Assembly (NCBI GenBank): GCA_001949185.1
Contig: BDGG01000001.1
Span: 4,766,629 to 4,830,628 of the forward strand
Direction: 5' to 3'
DNA length: 64,000 nt
From: Ramazzottius varieornatus
Lineage: Eukaryota > Tardigrada > Eutardigrada > Parachela > Ramazzottiidae
Shown here: positions 11,470 through 22,759 of the stretch, piece by piece
Numbering within the stretch: position 1 is the first letter of the stretch
Layout of the letters: each line of letters opens with the position of its first letter
The notes under the pieces: generated by a model
Seen by the model: only the letters and a program-made list of their open reading frames with translations
What the model was told of the DNA's origin: nothing
Databases searched by the model: none
Made by a program: the position numbers and the translations under genes

Positions 11470-13972
11470 CTACGAAACTTGAGGCAAACTTGAAGAAACA
11501 CGTTTGCTGCTGGTCACAATGTCGTTGAGAAGACTTTTGAGTTTGGGCGTGCAGTAGTTCAGAACGGACTGCAATCTTCGGTGCTCGAGCAGCACCTGCT
11601 CGTAGCACAGCCGTTGCAACGAAGAATGAGGAAGGTTCTCCGCAGAGAGCGTGGGAACAGGACGCTTGAGCAAGGCGGTAGCTGTCTTGACTATCAGCAT
11701 GTACGGAAGCTTCTCTTGCACTGGCGGTAAAGGTTTATCCAGACTGGGAAAGCCATTCGTTGATGAAGTTTCACCTGCAGGAGGAAATCACAAAATAGAT
11801 TCCGATCTCCATATTCAAAGAATAACATACCTGTTTGCCTGGAAGCGACGTAGCGAAGGAGCCGAAGTGTGCCTTGGGTAGGTTCTCCTTCCGGTTCGAA
11901 CTCCGCCAGCAGAACGGTTCGACCATCCGCAACCTTGTGGACTATTCGGCTCAAGGATGACTCCTTGGACAACTCGGGCACGTCCTCATCAACCAAACTA
12001 ACTTCTGAAGCACAAACACCAACCCTTAGCACTGCTGAGCAGACATCATGGAAGAACAATACAACAGGGTGCAATATGTAAATGGAGCGCCTACCGATGG
12101 GAATCTGCAAGGTACCTTCCTCCGGAGTTAAGAACCCGTGATTCAGGAAGCGTTCCTTGACCGACAACGCCGAGTAATTCATGAAGACCTGTAAGGATTC
12201 AGCATTAGAAACCCCACGCAGCCGCTACAACAATAGTACAAGAAGTCTTTCATTGAACCTTGTACCTCTTGGCCACTGTGTAATGACTGACCAGATAGCA
12301 AGCGAAGTTCACAAAAAGCTGACGTTGGGCCATCCGCTGTCCTTGTTTCTACCACACCAAACTTGCTCTAACAGAAAAAAACAAAATCTGTGACCGAGTA
12401 AAAGGCTAATAACCAATGACAAACTAAGACACGGCAATTCCTCATTACTTACAGCATTTTGCTGATGGTTTAACATGTCGAGGAACGGGATAAGGGCGAC
12501 CGTCGCGGAAGTTGTCCCGTTTGATAGCTGTCCTTCTGGGTTTAAAGGCAACGCGTTACCTCGCGTCATTACGATGTCCAGCGCCCACCTGCGATAAACC
12601 ATATCGATAAGACGAGTACAAATTGAACAGCTTTTCGGAACTGTCATGATCCAGAGAAAGACCTGTAATTCACCTGAATAAATTAAAGGTGAAGGCATCC
12701 GCAAACTTGTTTTTCTCGCTCTACAAAGGACATATTGGTAAATTGACAGGGTGCTCCACATGAAGATCAACAACTCAAACCTTAGAGAATTTGTCGCTTA
12801 GATCAATGGCGGCGACGCAGTTGATGTAGTGTTTGCAGACGCTGCAGAAGCGTCGTATGACATCGTCTGGAATTTCATAATCGATGAACAAACATGATTT
12901 CCTTCGATAAAGCTCTACGCCGAATGCGGAAACCGAGAAGCAGGTGGAACTTACCAAAGTATAGAGAGCCTTGTAGTATCGCGACAGCTTCCGCGTCCAA
13001 GTGAAGAATTGTCTCATGCTTTATCGGCAGCGACTCTATGAAGCAAAACAGATACGATTACTTTATGGCTTTCGATGTGAGTACGCCAGCTCTCTGTGAG
13101 AACAAGGCTAACATACTGAGGTATGCTTTCCACCGTGATTTCTCTGTATTAGACGCCTCGGACATGAGAAATGCAGCCATCTTCAGATTGTCCGGCAGGG
13201 GAAATGCTGAGATGCATTGTCCTGAAAATGAGCAAAAGATACCGTGAATCTTTGGTCGACTTCAGAACAATCTACAGTAGGAGGAATTCCTAAATACCGA
13301 TTACAAAATTGCTCCTGACGTCGGGACCGATGCAGCAGGTTAATGGGATTTTTACTAATGGCTCTTCGTCCTGCAAACAGAGCACTATTCAACTGTTATT
13401 GACATCATAGATTATAACAGGCTGAAGATGCGTACCATAACCAGAAACAAGAACAGAGCAAGCGTTTACCTACGTCGGCAGGAATTTCTTCCGTGACACA
13501 GACACCATAGCCTCGTTCACCGGTACAGGCTATAGTCACCCGCGAAACGGCACTTCCGGCGGAAGTCGCGAGCCATTCCAACAACTGGCCGAAGTTATCC
13601 TCCCGGTTCCATGAAAGCACACCGTCGCCAACTAAAACAGAAAAGAAAGGAGCATGGTTTACCGTTGTACCTGTCAGTACCGGGCAACATTTTTGAGCTA
13701 CCTCTTTCGATAGGAGACTTCTCGTTATCTCACCTTGTTGTGCGCGACACAAATCGTCGATCAGTCCAGTCAATCGCGCGTAAGGCGTCAAATCAACATC
13801 CGAAAAAGACGATCCTTTGCCATCTGTCCGTCGGCTATAAAGCGACGCCTCTACGGCTTTAACCTCTGCACGAAAATTTTGGATCAAGTTAAAGACGGAA
13901 CAATCAGGCATTAACCAGCAAGCAGGACTTACGTTCCGATAAGCCAGCAACCTGGCGCCGAAGTACCTCCAT
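11470..13972 (-). CDS. SETD3: SETD3-like SET-domain protein (actin-histidine methyltransferase family)
   Basis: SETD3 methylates a histidine of actin using S-adenosylmethionine in the cytosol. Twelve exons join in phase: 13933-13972, 13671-13865, 13474-13631, 13298-13370, 13117-13221, 12955-13035, 12781-12866, 12453-12662, 12266-12367, 12095-12188, 11831-12004 and 11470-11774, giving 540 residues. Family landmarks in order are LLEWLATSAG, GERGYGV, LVKIP, WKAYLKSLP, YRRWALDIVMTRGN, ALIPFLDMLNH and QEVFMNYSAL, followed by a Rubisco-LSMT-like C-terminal domain. The SAM-binding NH pair is Asn311-His312 and the active-site Tyr is Tyr355. Asn282 matches the human active-site Asn, but the position of human Trp274 is Leu307. 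Histidine specificity is therefore uncertain. The acceptor of exon 7 could instead lie near 12912, although this splice fits the family better. Confidence 0.88.
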
Positions 13973-14915
13973 ACTGCAAGGTTTCCTCCCTCATCACACC
14001 ACACCATCAAAGTTCGCAGGAATGTCAGTCCAAGTTTCCAAGAATCAGAACCACATCGTGCAAGGAAGATGTTGGGGAGAAGTGGGCCAAGAGATGCAAA
14101 GGAAGTGAGTATCCACATCGCCGCTTTTGGTCATGTTGAAAGCTACTGTAAGTAGTACTGTTAAATCAACAATCAAATATCAACAATCAACAATCAAAGA
14201 TAACTGAGCAGAAAGCGAACAAGGTGAACGAACAAGGCGGATTTCACTTGAACCAGCAAACTGTAGCACCGCAAGTTGTGCGGAGCGGTACGGGCCACGG
14301 CGATTGCCGTACATCGGCCTGTTCGGGTCGGTGCTCCCAGGAATAGAAATGAGGTTATTGCGACGCGAGACTCAGCGAGTTGCTTCACCATGAGTCGCTT
14401 ACCCTGATGGAGCTTGTGGCATTCTAAACGTTGTTGTGGTTCCTTTCTCGAGGTCCAAACCTGTTTTCGAGTTTATCTGTGGTGACAGCTGGTCACCCAT
14501 TAGTCCGGTAGGCTTTAAGGTGGAAAGGAAGAAGGAGACAACAGTCCAGAGTTCTTCCAAGCGGAAATGGACGCATAGGTAAGCAGTGCAGGGTGACCGC
14601 TCGGGACAACGTCTCAGCTGACTGTAACCATCCTGAGTAACCCCCGTGATCACGCGCCTGAAACTGGCTATTGTATCATTACAGACACCACGTGGTTGCT
14701 CCGTCTCGCTGTGCAGGTGATGAGTTCAGTTTAAATTTCAAGTTTTAACCTCATTCCCATCGTTCCGTCGGAAACGTACAAGCGTTTACTCTTCTGTGTC
14801 GGAGACTGTTCCAGCTGTTGAGGTTAGCGTTTTGTCCGAGCGTTCAAGCGGGCAGTTCTCGTCGGATTTTGTACTGAAATTCGAAGAAAAGTGGCTGAGG
14901 GTTCTGGGTTGAAGC
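13973..14915. promoter_or_regulatory. Shared upstream region between divergent SETD3-like and PPM1D genes
   Basis: The start codons of two head-to-head genes lie 943 bp apart. The stretch must contain both promoters and 5' UTRs. A short tandem ATCAA run occurs at 14165-14205. I see no clear TATA box and no coding exon. Confidence 0.45.
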
Positions 14916-17900
14916 ATGTCCAACTTTCTCCACGACAATGCTCCGCTGTTATCCTCGGGCTTTCGCATCAGCGTCCACAAGGAACAAGGCGGTCGACATC
15001 ATATGGAAGATGTCCCTGTGTTCGCCAGGAATAACTACGAAGGAATACCAGAAGGCGTCCAAGTAGAACCCTACGAATACATCGCCATCTTCGACGGACA
15101 TGGCGGAGATCAAGGTAACGTCTGCAATCTTAACTGCTAACCTCTGGCCCAATTTGTTCCACTTCCGATCCAGTCTCTGACACCCTCAGAATCGCGGAGC
15201 AGCTTCCAAAAAGTTTTTGTACGTTTAGAGATATGCAGATTGAGTGTGTCAGTCCGACTATTCATGCACACGTTAGATAACGCGAATGATTGTAAGCAAA
15301 GTGGATTGAATAACTCTTTTCCCTCTTACAGCCTCGGAATATGCCAGCAAGCATCTTCTACGGGACATCATCTCGCAGCCGGAATTCTGGTCGTCGGACG
15401 ATGGAGAAGTCCAGGGTGCCATCCGCAAAGGTTTCATCGATTGCCACTACAACATGTGGAAAGCCTCCAAGGAATGGCCCCAGTCTTCCCCTGGCATCAT
15501 CTGCACAGCGGGTACCACAGCTTCCCTCGCCTTTATCCGTCGCGGAAAGGTCTACGTGGGGCACGTTGGAGACTCTGGCATCGCACTGGGCAAGATGAAT
15601 GAGTACCAGAACCACATTCGAGCCTCGAACGAGTCCGTCTTCAGCAACCGCAGTATCAACCTGCCTGCCACGAAGGCCGAGTCTCACTTCGAAGCCATGA
15701 TGCTGACCAAGGACCACAAACCCGAAAGCGCCGAGGAAAAGGAAAGAATCGAAGCTCTAGGTAGAAGATGGCATCCGATCGGTCGTGGAGAGTTCAGATG
15801 ACGTTCCGTTTTGCCTGTTTCCATGATATTTCTACGGAAATGTCCAGCTGGCTTAAGAGGGCGGTGCTCTGCACAGCCTTGTTAGCTCAACTTGGCCGCA
15901 CTGGGCACCGCCCTGGTTGGCTTTTTTCGTAGGAAAATGGCAGCATCAAGTTGTCGAACTCGCAGGCTAATTCTTAGGTCCCAGAACTGGGTCTTTTATC
16001 TGTATTACCGGTGTAAATGAAGCTCGATACAGGAGTTATTTGTTTCCAGGTGGTGAAGTCAGGAATAAGAGTGGAGTGTATCGCGTCGTGTGGAAACGAC
16101 CCTTGATCAGTGCTCACGGACCTCTGAACGCTCTCCTTAATGGTCCCTCGGCACTTCTAGGAAATGCTGGGGAATTTGGGGGCTCGGATATGGTGGTTCC
16201 CGAAATGATGAGTGTTCCAGTTAACCCCGTGCCTTTCTTGGCGGTGGCTCGTTCTCTGGGTGACTTCTGGAGCTACGAGGAAGAGAAGAACGACTTTGTC
16301 GTTTCACCTGTGCCCGATGTCTCCATCCATTCTTTCACCTTGCCTAAACAGCGGTGTCTGATTGCTGGCTCTGATGGTCTGTGGAACGTCGTGAGACCCG
16401 CGGAGTGCTTAGACATTGTCGAAGAGACCTACCGTTTGCAGGTAATAAGCCCTGTACAAATTCTGGTAAAATTACGGCAAGTCTTCGTATTGACTTTTAG
16501 GGTGTGACAATATCCACACCCTAGACAGCCTAATCGCTATAGCCACCGCTCGAACTGCCTAAAGAACTATCGTCACCGTCTTTTACTATCGTTTTCTTGA
16601 AATCCGAAAAGGGGAAAGCAAGCAGAATGCTGCGACAGAGAGACATCAAATCAGCCTTTCCAGCTATGAATTGGCCGGCTAGGCATACTACTGTACCGAG
16701 ACGGTTGCGGATGGTGGTGGCTACTGAGTACTGACTGGTCCACCGTGATAACTATGTCAGCTTTTCTGTTAGTAAGACCGTCAGAATCCTTCTTTCTCGT
16801 CTACGGGGACATGGCATGAACTTGAAGGTGTGCAGCCAGTGGCGCTGGGCATAATCATCACGGGACATGGTGTTCGCGGGCGACTCGCCTCTGAGAAGCT
16901 CGTTGGATGACTTTATTCGGCCCATGGGCTTTCTGAAGGCTCACAGCGTTCGCCAAATCCTCACCCTAAGCCGGCTGTTTTCTGGATAATGCTTGCACAG
17001 CTCTTCTGTGACTGTGAGACGATGATTATGCTCAGCGGTGGCTTCAGACTCTTAGGCGGTGAAGGCGCTGGAAGTAGCTTTTTAGGCGGTGTACAATCAC
17101 TTCCTGATTTTTAACGACATACAGCTCGAGGCGGCCAAGTGACTACCACCTATAAAATTAGAGCATCTTCGACCGGGTTTTCGCGCAACTTCGAAACTGA
17201 TTTTCTTTGGTCTAGAATTCTTTTTGCAACCTCCTAAAAATTAACTGGTTAGAAATCTGCCCAGTGGAAGTCGAAATTGGCGTAAAACCAGGCATGGTGA
17301 ACAGTGGAAACTGCAAACAACTTTCGTGGTTTTCGGTCTATTTCCAAAATTCATTTCTGAGTTTGCAGTTGACGGCATGCGGTGATCCTATTTAAAACAA
17401 ATAGAATAAGAACCTGGCCACATGGAAAATTTTCGAAAGCACGAATCTACCGTTTGAGGCAAGAGCAACAATTTTTGCCGCAAAGGGGGATTTCCCGGCA
17501 AAATGGCCAAATTCAACAGTTTCAATTTTCTTGCCAAGTTGGTTTGGCTATTTCATGGTATTATTTGGTTTTATATTACAAGCTTGATAGTCTCACGTGC
17601 GTTAAGATCAAGCTGGGGCTTCATAACCGAATACGGACTTTTAAAAGTAAGGTTTTGGTCAAGAAAAGGTATCTCCCCCACCGGAAGTCACGCCGATCAA
17701 CTTTCCCAGACTATTTCTTAACCGATGTGAATCCGCCTTATTTCAGTGGAAATAGCTTGAAAAATTCTTTGAGATGTGTGGAGCAGCGGACGATAAGACG
17801 TAAACTGATTTTTTCACAGCGCTTTGATCAAGTGGTAGTCACTTGGCCGCCTCAGGCTGTAATATATGTAGCGTGATGGGAAAAATGATGAAGCTCGATT

Positions 17901-19925
17901 TTTATCGGAATACTTTTGAACTTTATACTGTAGTCTCAAAACAATCAAACGCGCCTTTTGCCACAATACGCAGTTTTACGGACTGTCTGACGTCCGTTAT
18001 TTGCAATTCTTCTACGTATTTTCGATATCAATGATAGAAAATCGGAGAGGATGGAATAACTTTTTGGCCGATTTCATCTGCCAGAATTCTTTTCAAGACA
18101 TCCTTGCACCTCGTTCAACCTTAACTTTTCTTCCGAAATATTTTGTTTCTTGTCTAACATTCTGGAGTATTCATTGTAGGAGCTGTGGATGTGGCAGTGT
18201 CTAAGAGCCAAGAAGCCCGAGCTGATCGAAGCCTGTGACGTGAACGTGGCCGAGCTGCTAGTTCGCAAGGTCCTCAACCGCTGTCAGCTGCGCAAGATGC
18301 GGTCGGATAATGTAAGTATTATAATTTATTACCCGGCGCCGTCCCGCGAGAAGATTGAGCAGCTGATGAACGGTCACCATCCCGATGCGGCACTGTACCC
18401 GTGGCTGCAAGACAGCGACCAAGGCATCGCCCAGTACCGCCACTCGCTGATCCACCTCCAGAACATGATCTCCTGTATCGGCCAGAACAAGCCTTCCATG
18501 TCCTCGATGGAAATGTCCTTTCGCATTGACATGATTGGCTTCGCGCCGAGGATGAGGGTTAACCCACTGAGGGACCCTCCCAGAAGCTCGAGTTCGTTAA
18601 GGACTGGACTAAAAGGCAGTCTTAACGGGTCGAGCAACGGCTTCAACAGCGATAGCTCGCATGGTACGAACTACAATCTAAACAAAATCCCTAAAATTTC
18701 AAAAATAAATGTTGGATGTTTCTATGAATTAAAGATGGGGGAGCTCGGTGAAAAGATTGGATACGGCGGTTCTTCCAAGTGGGCGCACACTTGCAGCCAG
18801 TAATACTGAAAATGCGCGCCACTTGGGAAGCTAGTCTTTTCAAGTGTGTTTGCAGAGCTCTCTAAATCGTAGCTTCCGCAAAAAAGCCAATATAAATCAA
18901 GTAAAAATTGACCAAAATATGAGAACATAATTTCAATCCGATTTCGGGACATTATCTTGCAGATGACGAGCCGGAAGTGTTCAGGAACCGAGAAAGGTTG
19001 ACCAACGGCATTCACGAAGATCGGCCTGTTCAGTGGAGCAAGAATGGTGAAAGCAGACCATTGAATGGGTCTTCGAGGTCGTCTGCTGAGCCGAGTCCTC
19101 GGCTGGAGATACTCGAAGTGGACTGGATCACTCCGCAGTGTGCAATGGTCCTGACCAAGGACGACGAGACAGTGCGCATACCGGCTTACGAGTTGCTAGG
19201 ACTGGAGTCCGACGCGGCAGCTGGAACTGTGGCTGCTTTGAACGTGGACGATAACGGCATGTTGAAGATGAACCCACTCAGAAGGCGCACCACCGATGTC
19301 CTTCTGAGCCAGAGGATCAAGTTCCTGAGAACCCATAGCAATAACGCCCTGTCGGAAGTCCAGGTAAGAACTCCCACTGTCTTATGGTGCCTTAGATGCT
19401 AAAACCAATTCTCAATTCCGGAACTTGGTGTGAATTATGACAATAGAAACAGATAATCAGATGGGAGCTCGGCAGACAGCGTCGACTAGATTGCTATCCC
19501 AAGTGGCGCAATTTTCCAGTTTTGTAAGCTGAAAGTATGCGGCACTTGGGAAGGCGATAATGTCGAGTTCGGTTGCCAAATCGAAATGAAATTGAAACTG
19601 AAATAAGGTATGTAAGGTTCGAGCAAATACAAGAAATTTAACACAGGAAAAATTTCAAATTCTGCAGGAACACGCGAGTGCGGTAATAACCAATGGTCAA
19701 AGCCAGAACGGTAGTGCCGTCAAGCGCATCAAGGTCTCAAGCTCCACCACCTCGGTCTCCTTGAGCTTCTTCCAAGAAACTGTTATAGAAAATGGCACAA
19801 CAGCGGAGAATGCAGAGGAGGAAGAGTGGCAGCGTCCAGCCAGTTTCGTATCACTTCGCTCTTCCTGCAGTCTCCTCCAGCACCTGGCGGATGCTGCGTC
19901 ACCCGCGCATCTTGAGAGATGGTAG
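14916..19925 (+). CDS. PPM1D: PP2C-family phosphatase PPM1D (Wip1)
   Basis: PPM1D is a metal-dependent Ser/Thr phosphatase that turns off p38, ATM/ATR and p53 stress signalling in the nucleus. Six exons join in phase: 14916-15114, 15332-15760, 16050-16441, 18180-18663, 18963-19363 and 19668-19925, giving 720 residues against about 605 in human. Metal-binding motifs are ED (31-32), FDGHGGD (Asp60-Gly61), SDGLWN and RSDNVS. AALG-type landmarks include HVGDSGIALGK, KDHKPE, SGVYRVVWKRP and AVARSLGDFWSYE. The last three exons form a long Ser/Asn-rich tail with little similarity to vertebrates. The ATG opens directly into the catalytic domain, as in the human protein. Introns 4 and 5 each hold a copy of the palindromic repeat. 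Confidence 0.94.
16442..18179 (+). other. 1.74-kb third intron of PPM1D
   Basis: This is by far the longest intron in the window's host genes. It begins GTAATA and ends TCATTGTAG. I see no exon with family similarity, no RNA gene and no clear inverted-repeat element within it. Confidence 0.6.
18741..18860. repeat. Palindromic repeat, copy 4 (PPM1D intron 4)
   Basis: The element runs from GAGCTCGGTG to GCAGAGCTC, with inner arms around a core in inverted orientation (CAGCCAGTAATACTGAAAA). It lies in the intron 18664-18962. Confidence 0.85.
19464..19577. repeat. Palindromic repeat, copy 5 (PPM1D intron 5)
   Basis: GAGCTCGGCAGAC on the left matches TTCGGTTGCC-type sequence on the right. Inner arms AAGTGGCGCA and ATGCGGCACTT flank TTCCAGTTTTGTAAGCTGAA. 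It lies in the intron 19364-19667. Confidence 0.85.
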
Positions 19926-20988
19926 AGCCCACAAGACTTCTGCTCAGCGAAGCGGACCAATCGCAATGGCAATCTCTTTTCTTCTTCTGGTAAAAAAATT
20001 AGCGGACGATTTTCGAACTGGATTTTGTTTCTAAGTTTGAACTTTATCTTTTCAGTGCACCTTCGATGATGACCGAAGGAACGAAAGACTGTACGAATCT
20101 ATCCGATCTCCTCTTCGTTCCAGCTCATACCTCTCTTTTTCATCATGATCACCTGCTCATTATAGTCAGTACTTCGATGCTCTCCTCGCCCTCGATCCTC
20201 GAACAGCTTTCGGTTTGTTCTTTGGAAATATTCTCTCTTGGTGATACCGTTTGACCTGATGCTTGTGCTACCTCTTTTGACCTCTCCCCTCGGGTCCCTC
20301 TAAATACTTTATTTATTTACGTCTGTCGCATAATCTTGTTCCTATCTGGCTGGTTAGGATCCACGGCCATGACGTGTTTTTTATCAAGCTGACACGGGCC
20401 TCTCTTTTGTATTAGTTTTTTGCTGAGTTGCCTCATCTGCTCGTTACGGGTCTTTTAATGCCTTTGATGGCCATCAGCAGACTACCTCAGTGTCGAGCAG
20501 ACAAAATAATCTTGTCATTTTTTACGCGTTTATAGCTGTCTTTTTGTTCCTTATCCTTCTCTTTTGATTTCCTTTCTTTTGCTAACGTCCCTTTTTGGCA
20601 GAGCAGCAGTGGTCATACGCCCCTTTTTGCGTAACTTATTTGTACCTTTGCATTTGTTGACTCTCTTTTGTACTTTGATTCATTTGCAGCTAGTAACTTC
20701 TCAATATCAAACAATACTCCATCCAATAACAAGAGAATTTCCCTTTACAGAAAATCACTAGAGAAGGTTACACAGATTCGACAACCCGGCAAAATTAGCG
20801 ACAAAAGCATCGAAATCTAACAGGCATCTTCTTTGTCCCACGATCCGTCGAATCGGTCATCTCTCGGTTCTTGCGATTCATAGACAATTAGAGATATCGA
20901 CCAAGATGTCGGGTAGAAAATTTCCCCACAGTTTAGGTACAGACACATGTCACTCGCAACATCAGCTCCACCAATTGGCAGGTGAGTT
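19926..20988. other. 3' flank of PPM1D, T-rich on the plus strand
   Basis: The stretch is pyrimidine-rich and probably includes the 3' UTR of PPM1D. No open frame with recognisable similarity occurs. One minus-strand frame (20817-21008) is open but carries no recognisable motif. Confidence 0.35.
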
Positions 20989-21216
20989 TCAAACCAATGT
21001 AAAGACAACCACCACTATAAATCCAAGGAGCGCGGTGGACATTATAAAGGAGACGACCGGTAGCAGTCCAGTCCCATGATTATAGACTGATCGACCACCA
21101 GTTCCGCCTCCGGGGGGGGGGGGGGGACTTTGAGTCTTTGACTTCGCAGATATCTGGTCCGCCAGTACCCAGTTCAGTGCCAGCTGCTTCAGATAGGCGG
21201 GTGTTCTATAATTAAT
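20989..21216 (-). CDS. Possible terminal exon with hydrophobic C-terminus
   Basis: After an acceptor (AATTAATTATAG) on the minus strand, about 75 codons run to TGA. They encode a Pro/Gly-rich linker and end with the strongly hydrophobic stretch ALLGFIVVVVFTLV. This could be a GPI-anchor signal or a membrane segment of an exon of an unidentified gene. A run of 15 G (21112-21126 on the plus strand) lies inside it, so the frame across that point depends on exact homopolymer length. I found no joining exon and no family. Confidence 0.25.
   Translation of the reverse strand: MNYRTPAYLKQLALNWVLADQISAKSKTQSPPPPPGGGTGGRSVYNHGTGLLPVVSFIMSTALLGFIVVVVFTLV
21112..21126. repeat. 15-G homopolymer
   Basis: Fifteen consecutive G on the plus strand. 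It is prone to polymerase slippage and to sequencing-length error. Confidence 0.95.
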
Positions 21217-21534
21217 TACACGCATCCACGTTGCTGTGCTTTTGACCAGTCAGCATCCCCTTAAAATGAAAAATCTGACATTACTTACTCAGGCAACTGT
21301 AATGAATTTTATGAATTCGTATTCCATGTGTAAGCAAAGCTCATATTCTAGCACCTCCGGGGTTTCACTATGCCAGTTTCCGTTTCTCGATCACATGGAT
21401 AACTCTTTCCACCCTTCACTTTACAGCCATATGATGGCCCATATCACTGTATTTGGAGCAAAACAGAAAACTGCGGGCAAGTTTAGTTCGACCGGAATAT
21501 GATCATACAAGCCAAAATACTTTTGTTCACACTA

Positions 21535-21676
21535 CTGTAGTGCTTCTTGAAGTTCGCGATTCACGTCATCACACGCGCGAAAGATCTCTTAGGGGGCTGG
21601 TAGGGAAAGATGTCGGACCGGGGTTCAACTGTACGCGTATGATCACGTGTTTCGCGAAGTCCAAGAAGCATTACAG
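21535..21676. mobile_element. 142-bp TA-flanked MITE of the 22760-24078 family
   Basis: TIRs read CTGTAGTGCTTCTTGAAG on the left and, inverted, CTGTAATGCTTCTTGGAC on the right. Both continue with TTCGCGA and CACGT. TA lies at 21533-21534 and 21677-21678. It has no coding capacity and shares its termini with the transposase-bearing element at 22760-24078. Confidence 0.85.
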
Positions 21677-21770
21677 TAGTCATTTGGTCAAACTACAGTG
21701 TTGAGAATGCATCTCTTCCTGTGGTCACGTGGTCTCATGGCATTCATTTTCGGCACTGAATAAAGTACTG

Positions 21771-21932
21771 TACACGCCTAAATATGGGGATGGACAAAAA
21801 TATGGGGAATGGAGCGAAAGCGACACGGGCCAGCTGAGGTTGACCAATCAACTAAATCAATCGAAGCACAGTCGCTTTCGCTCCGTTCCCCACATTTTTG
21901 TCCATCCCCATATTTAGGCCAGGCGCGTGTAC
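21771..21932. mobile_element. 160-bp inverted-repeat element (GAGCGAAAGCGA family, copy 1)
   Basis: Arms of about 55 bp match: CCTAAATATGGGGATGG, then ACAAAAAT, then TGGGGAA and GGAGCGAAAGCGA, each with its complement on the right. The core contains GACCAATCAACTAAAT. A shorter relative at 43414-43520 keeps the inner arms and the core. Confidence 0.85.
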
Positions 21933-22683
21933 TACCTCAAGAGTTCTACGCAGCACGTGATATCTTCCGTAAATTACACCCGGGTTGAGACCATACAATC
22001 TGCACATATAAAATCAACAATCAGACTACATGGATCAGGACTGAAATCACTCTTCCTCCCAATCTTCGCTTTCTACCGAGCTGAAGCTACATTCAAATGC
22101 ATAATCCAGGTCATCCAAGTCTTCAACCAGGTCTTCCTGGCTTGCTAACATATATAAGGGCTCAGGCATAATTTGAGCACCCACAAAAGAATTTTCTACG
22201 GTTGTCACTTTAATTTTCTCCCAAGCTCCCGAGACAAAATCGATAAAATCCTGACGGCCTTCCTTCCCATCTTTCTAGCGCCAGCAGATGCCGCTGAGCC
22301 TCACCCAAGGTGTGAGTATCGTGATGGCTCCTATTTTCATGATGCAACAGAACAACACGAGACGAACAGACATAAGTTACGCACAAGATTAAAGCGAGTA
22401 GAATTAATCAGAATTTATCACTGTCATGGTTTGTATTGGAAAATCAAACAATCAACGCATCTCGTGTCAAGATACACACGGGTGATATGTACTGGTCCTA
22501 TGACGTACTGCGTAGAACTCTTGAGGCAATACAGTACACGAGTACAGTAGAACAAAACCTCGGAACCAAACCCCGAAAAGAAACTTCACCTCCTCTTCGG
22601 ATCTTACTCTCCTCCGTTATTGTCATATAGCGGGTGAGGGCGGATTTGGAACGTCGCCAAATGTCTGGAACATGTTCGTGTTC

Positions 22684-22735
22684 CAAAGTGGCGGACATGC
22701 CCTGCCAGCAAAAATGAGAATGTGCGCCACTGGGG
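22684..22735. repeat. Palindromic repeat, copy 6 (intergenic)
   Basis: Arms GTGGCGGAC (22688-22696) and GTGCGCCAC (22722-22730) flank a 25-nt spacer. It lies just outside the transposon at 22760. Confidence 0.75.
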
Positions 22736-22759
22736 ATATCGGTCATCCCCAATACATTA

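Noticed and set aside
12309-12773. One continuous 154-codon exon in the SETD3-like gene
   Set aside because: Family alignment needs the acceptor at 12662 and the donor at 12453; the ends of the open frame are intronic.
13405-14118. A 237-residue minus-strand start at 14118
   Set aside because: A better start lies at 13972 in the frame that joins in phase to the next exon. The longer frame reads through two introns.
15840-15910. GGGCGGTGCT / GGCACCGCCC hairpin in PPM1D intron 2 as a terminator or regulatory RNA
   Set aside because: The stem is only about 10 bp in an intron, with no other support.
18189-18803. Separate gene starting at the ATG near 18189
   Set aside because: It is exon 4 of PPM1D. 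The RSDNVS motif and exact phase join it to exon 3.
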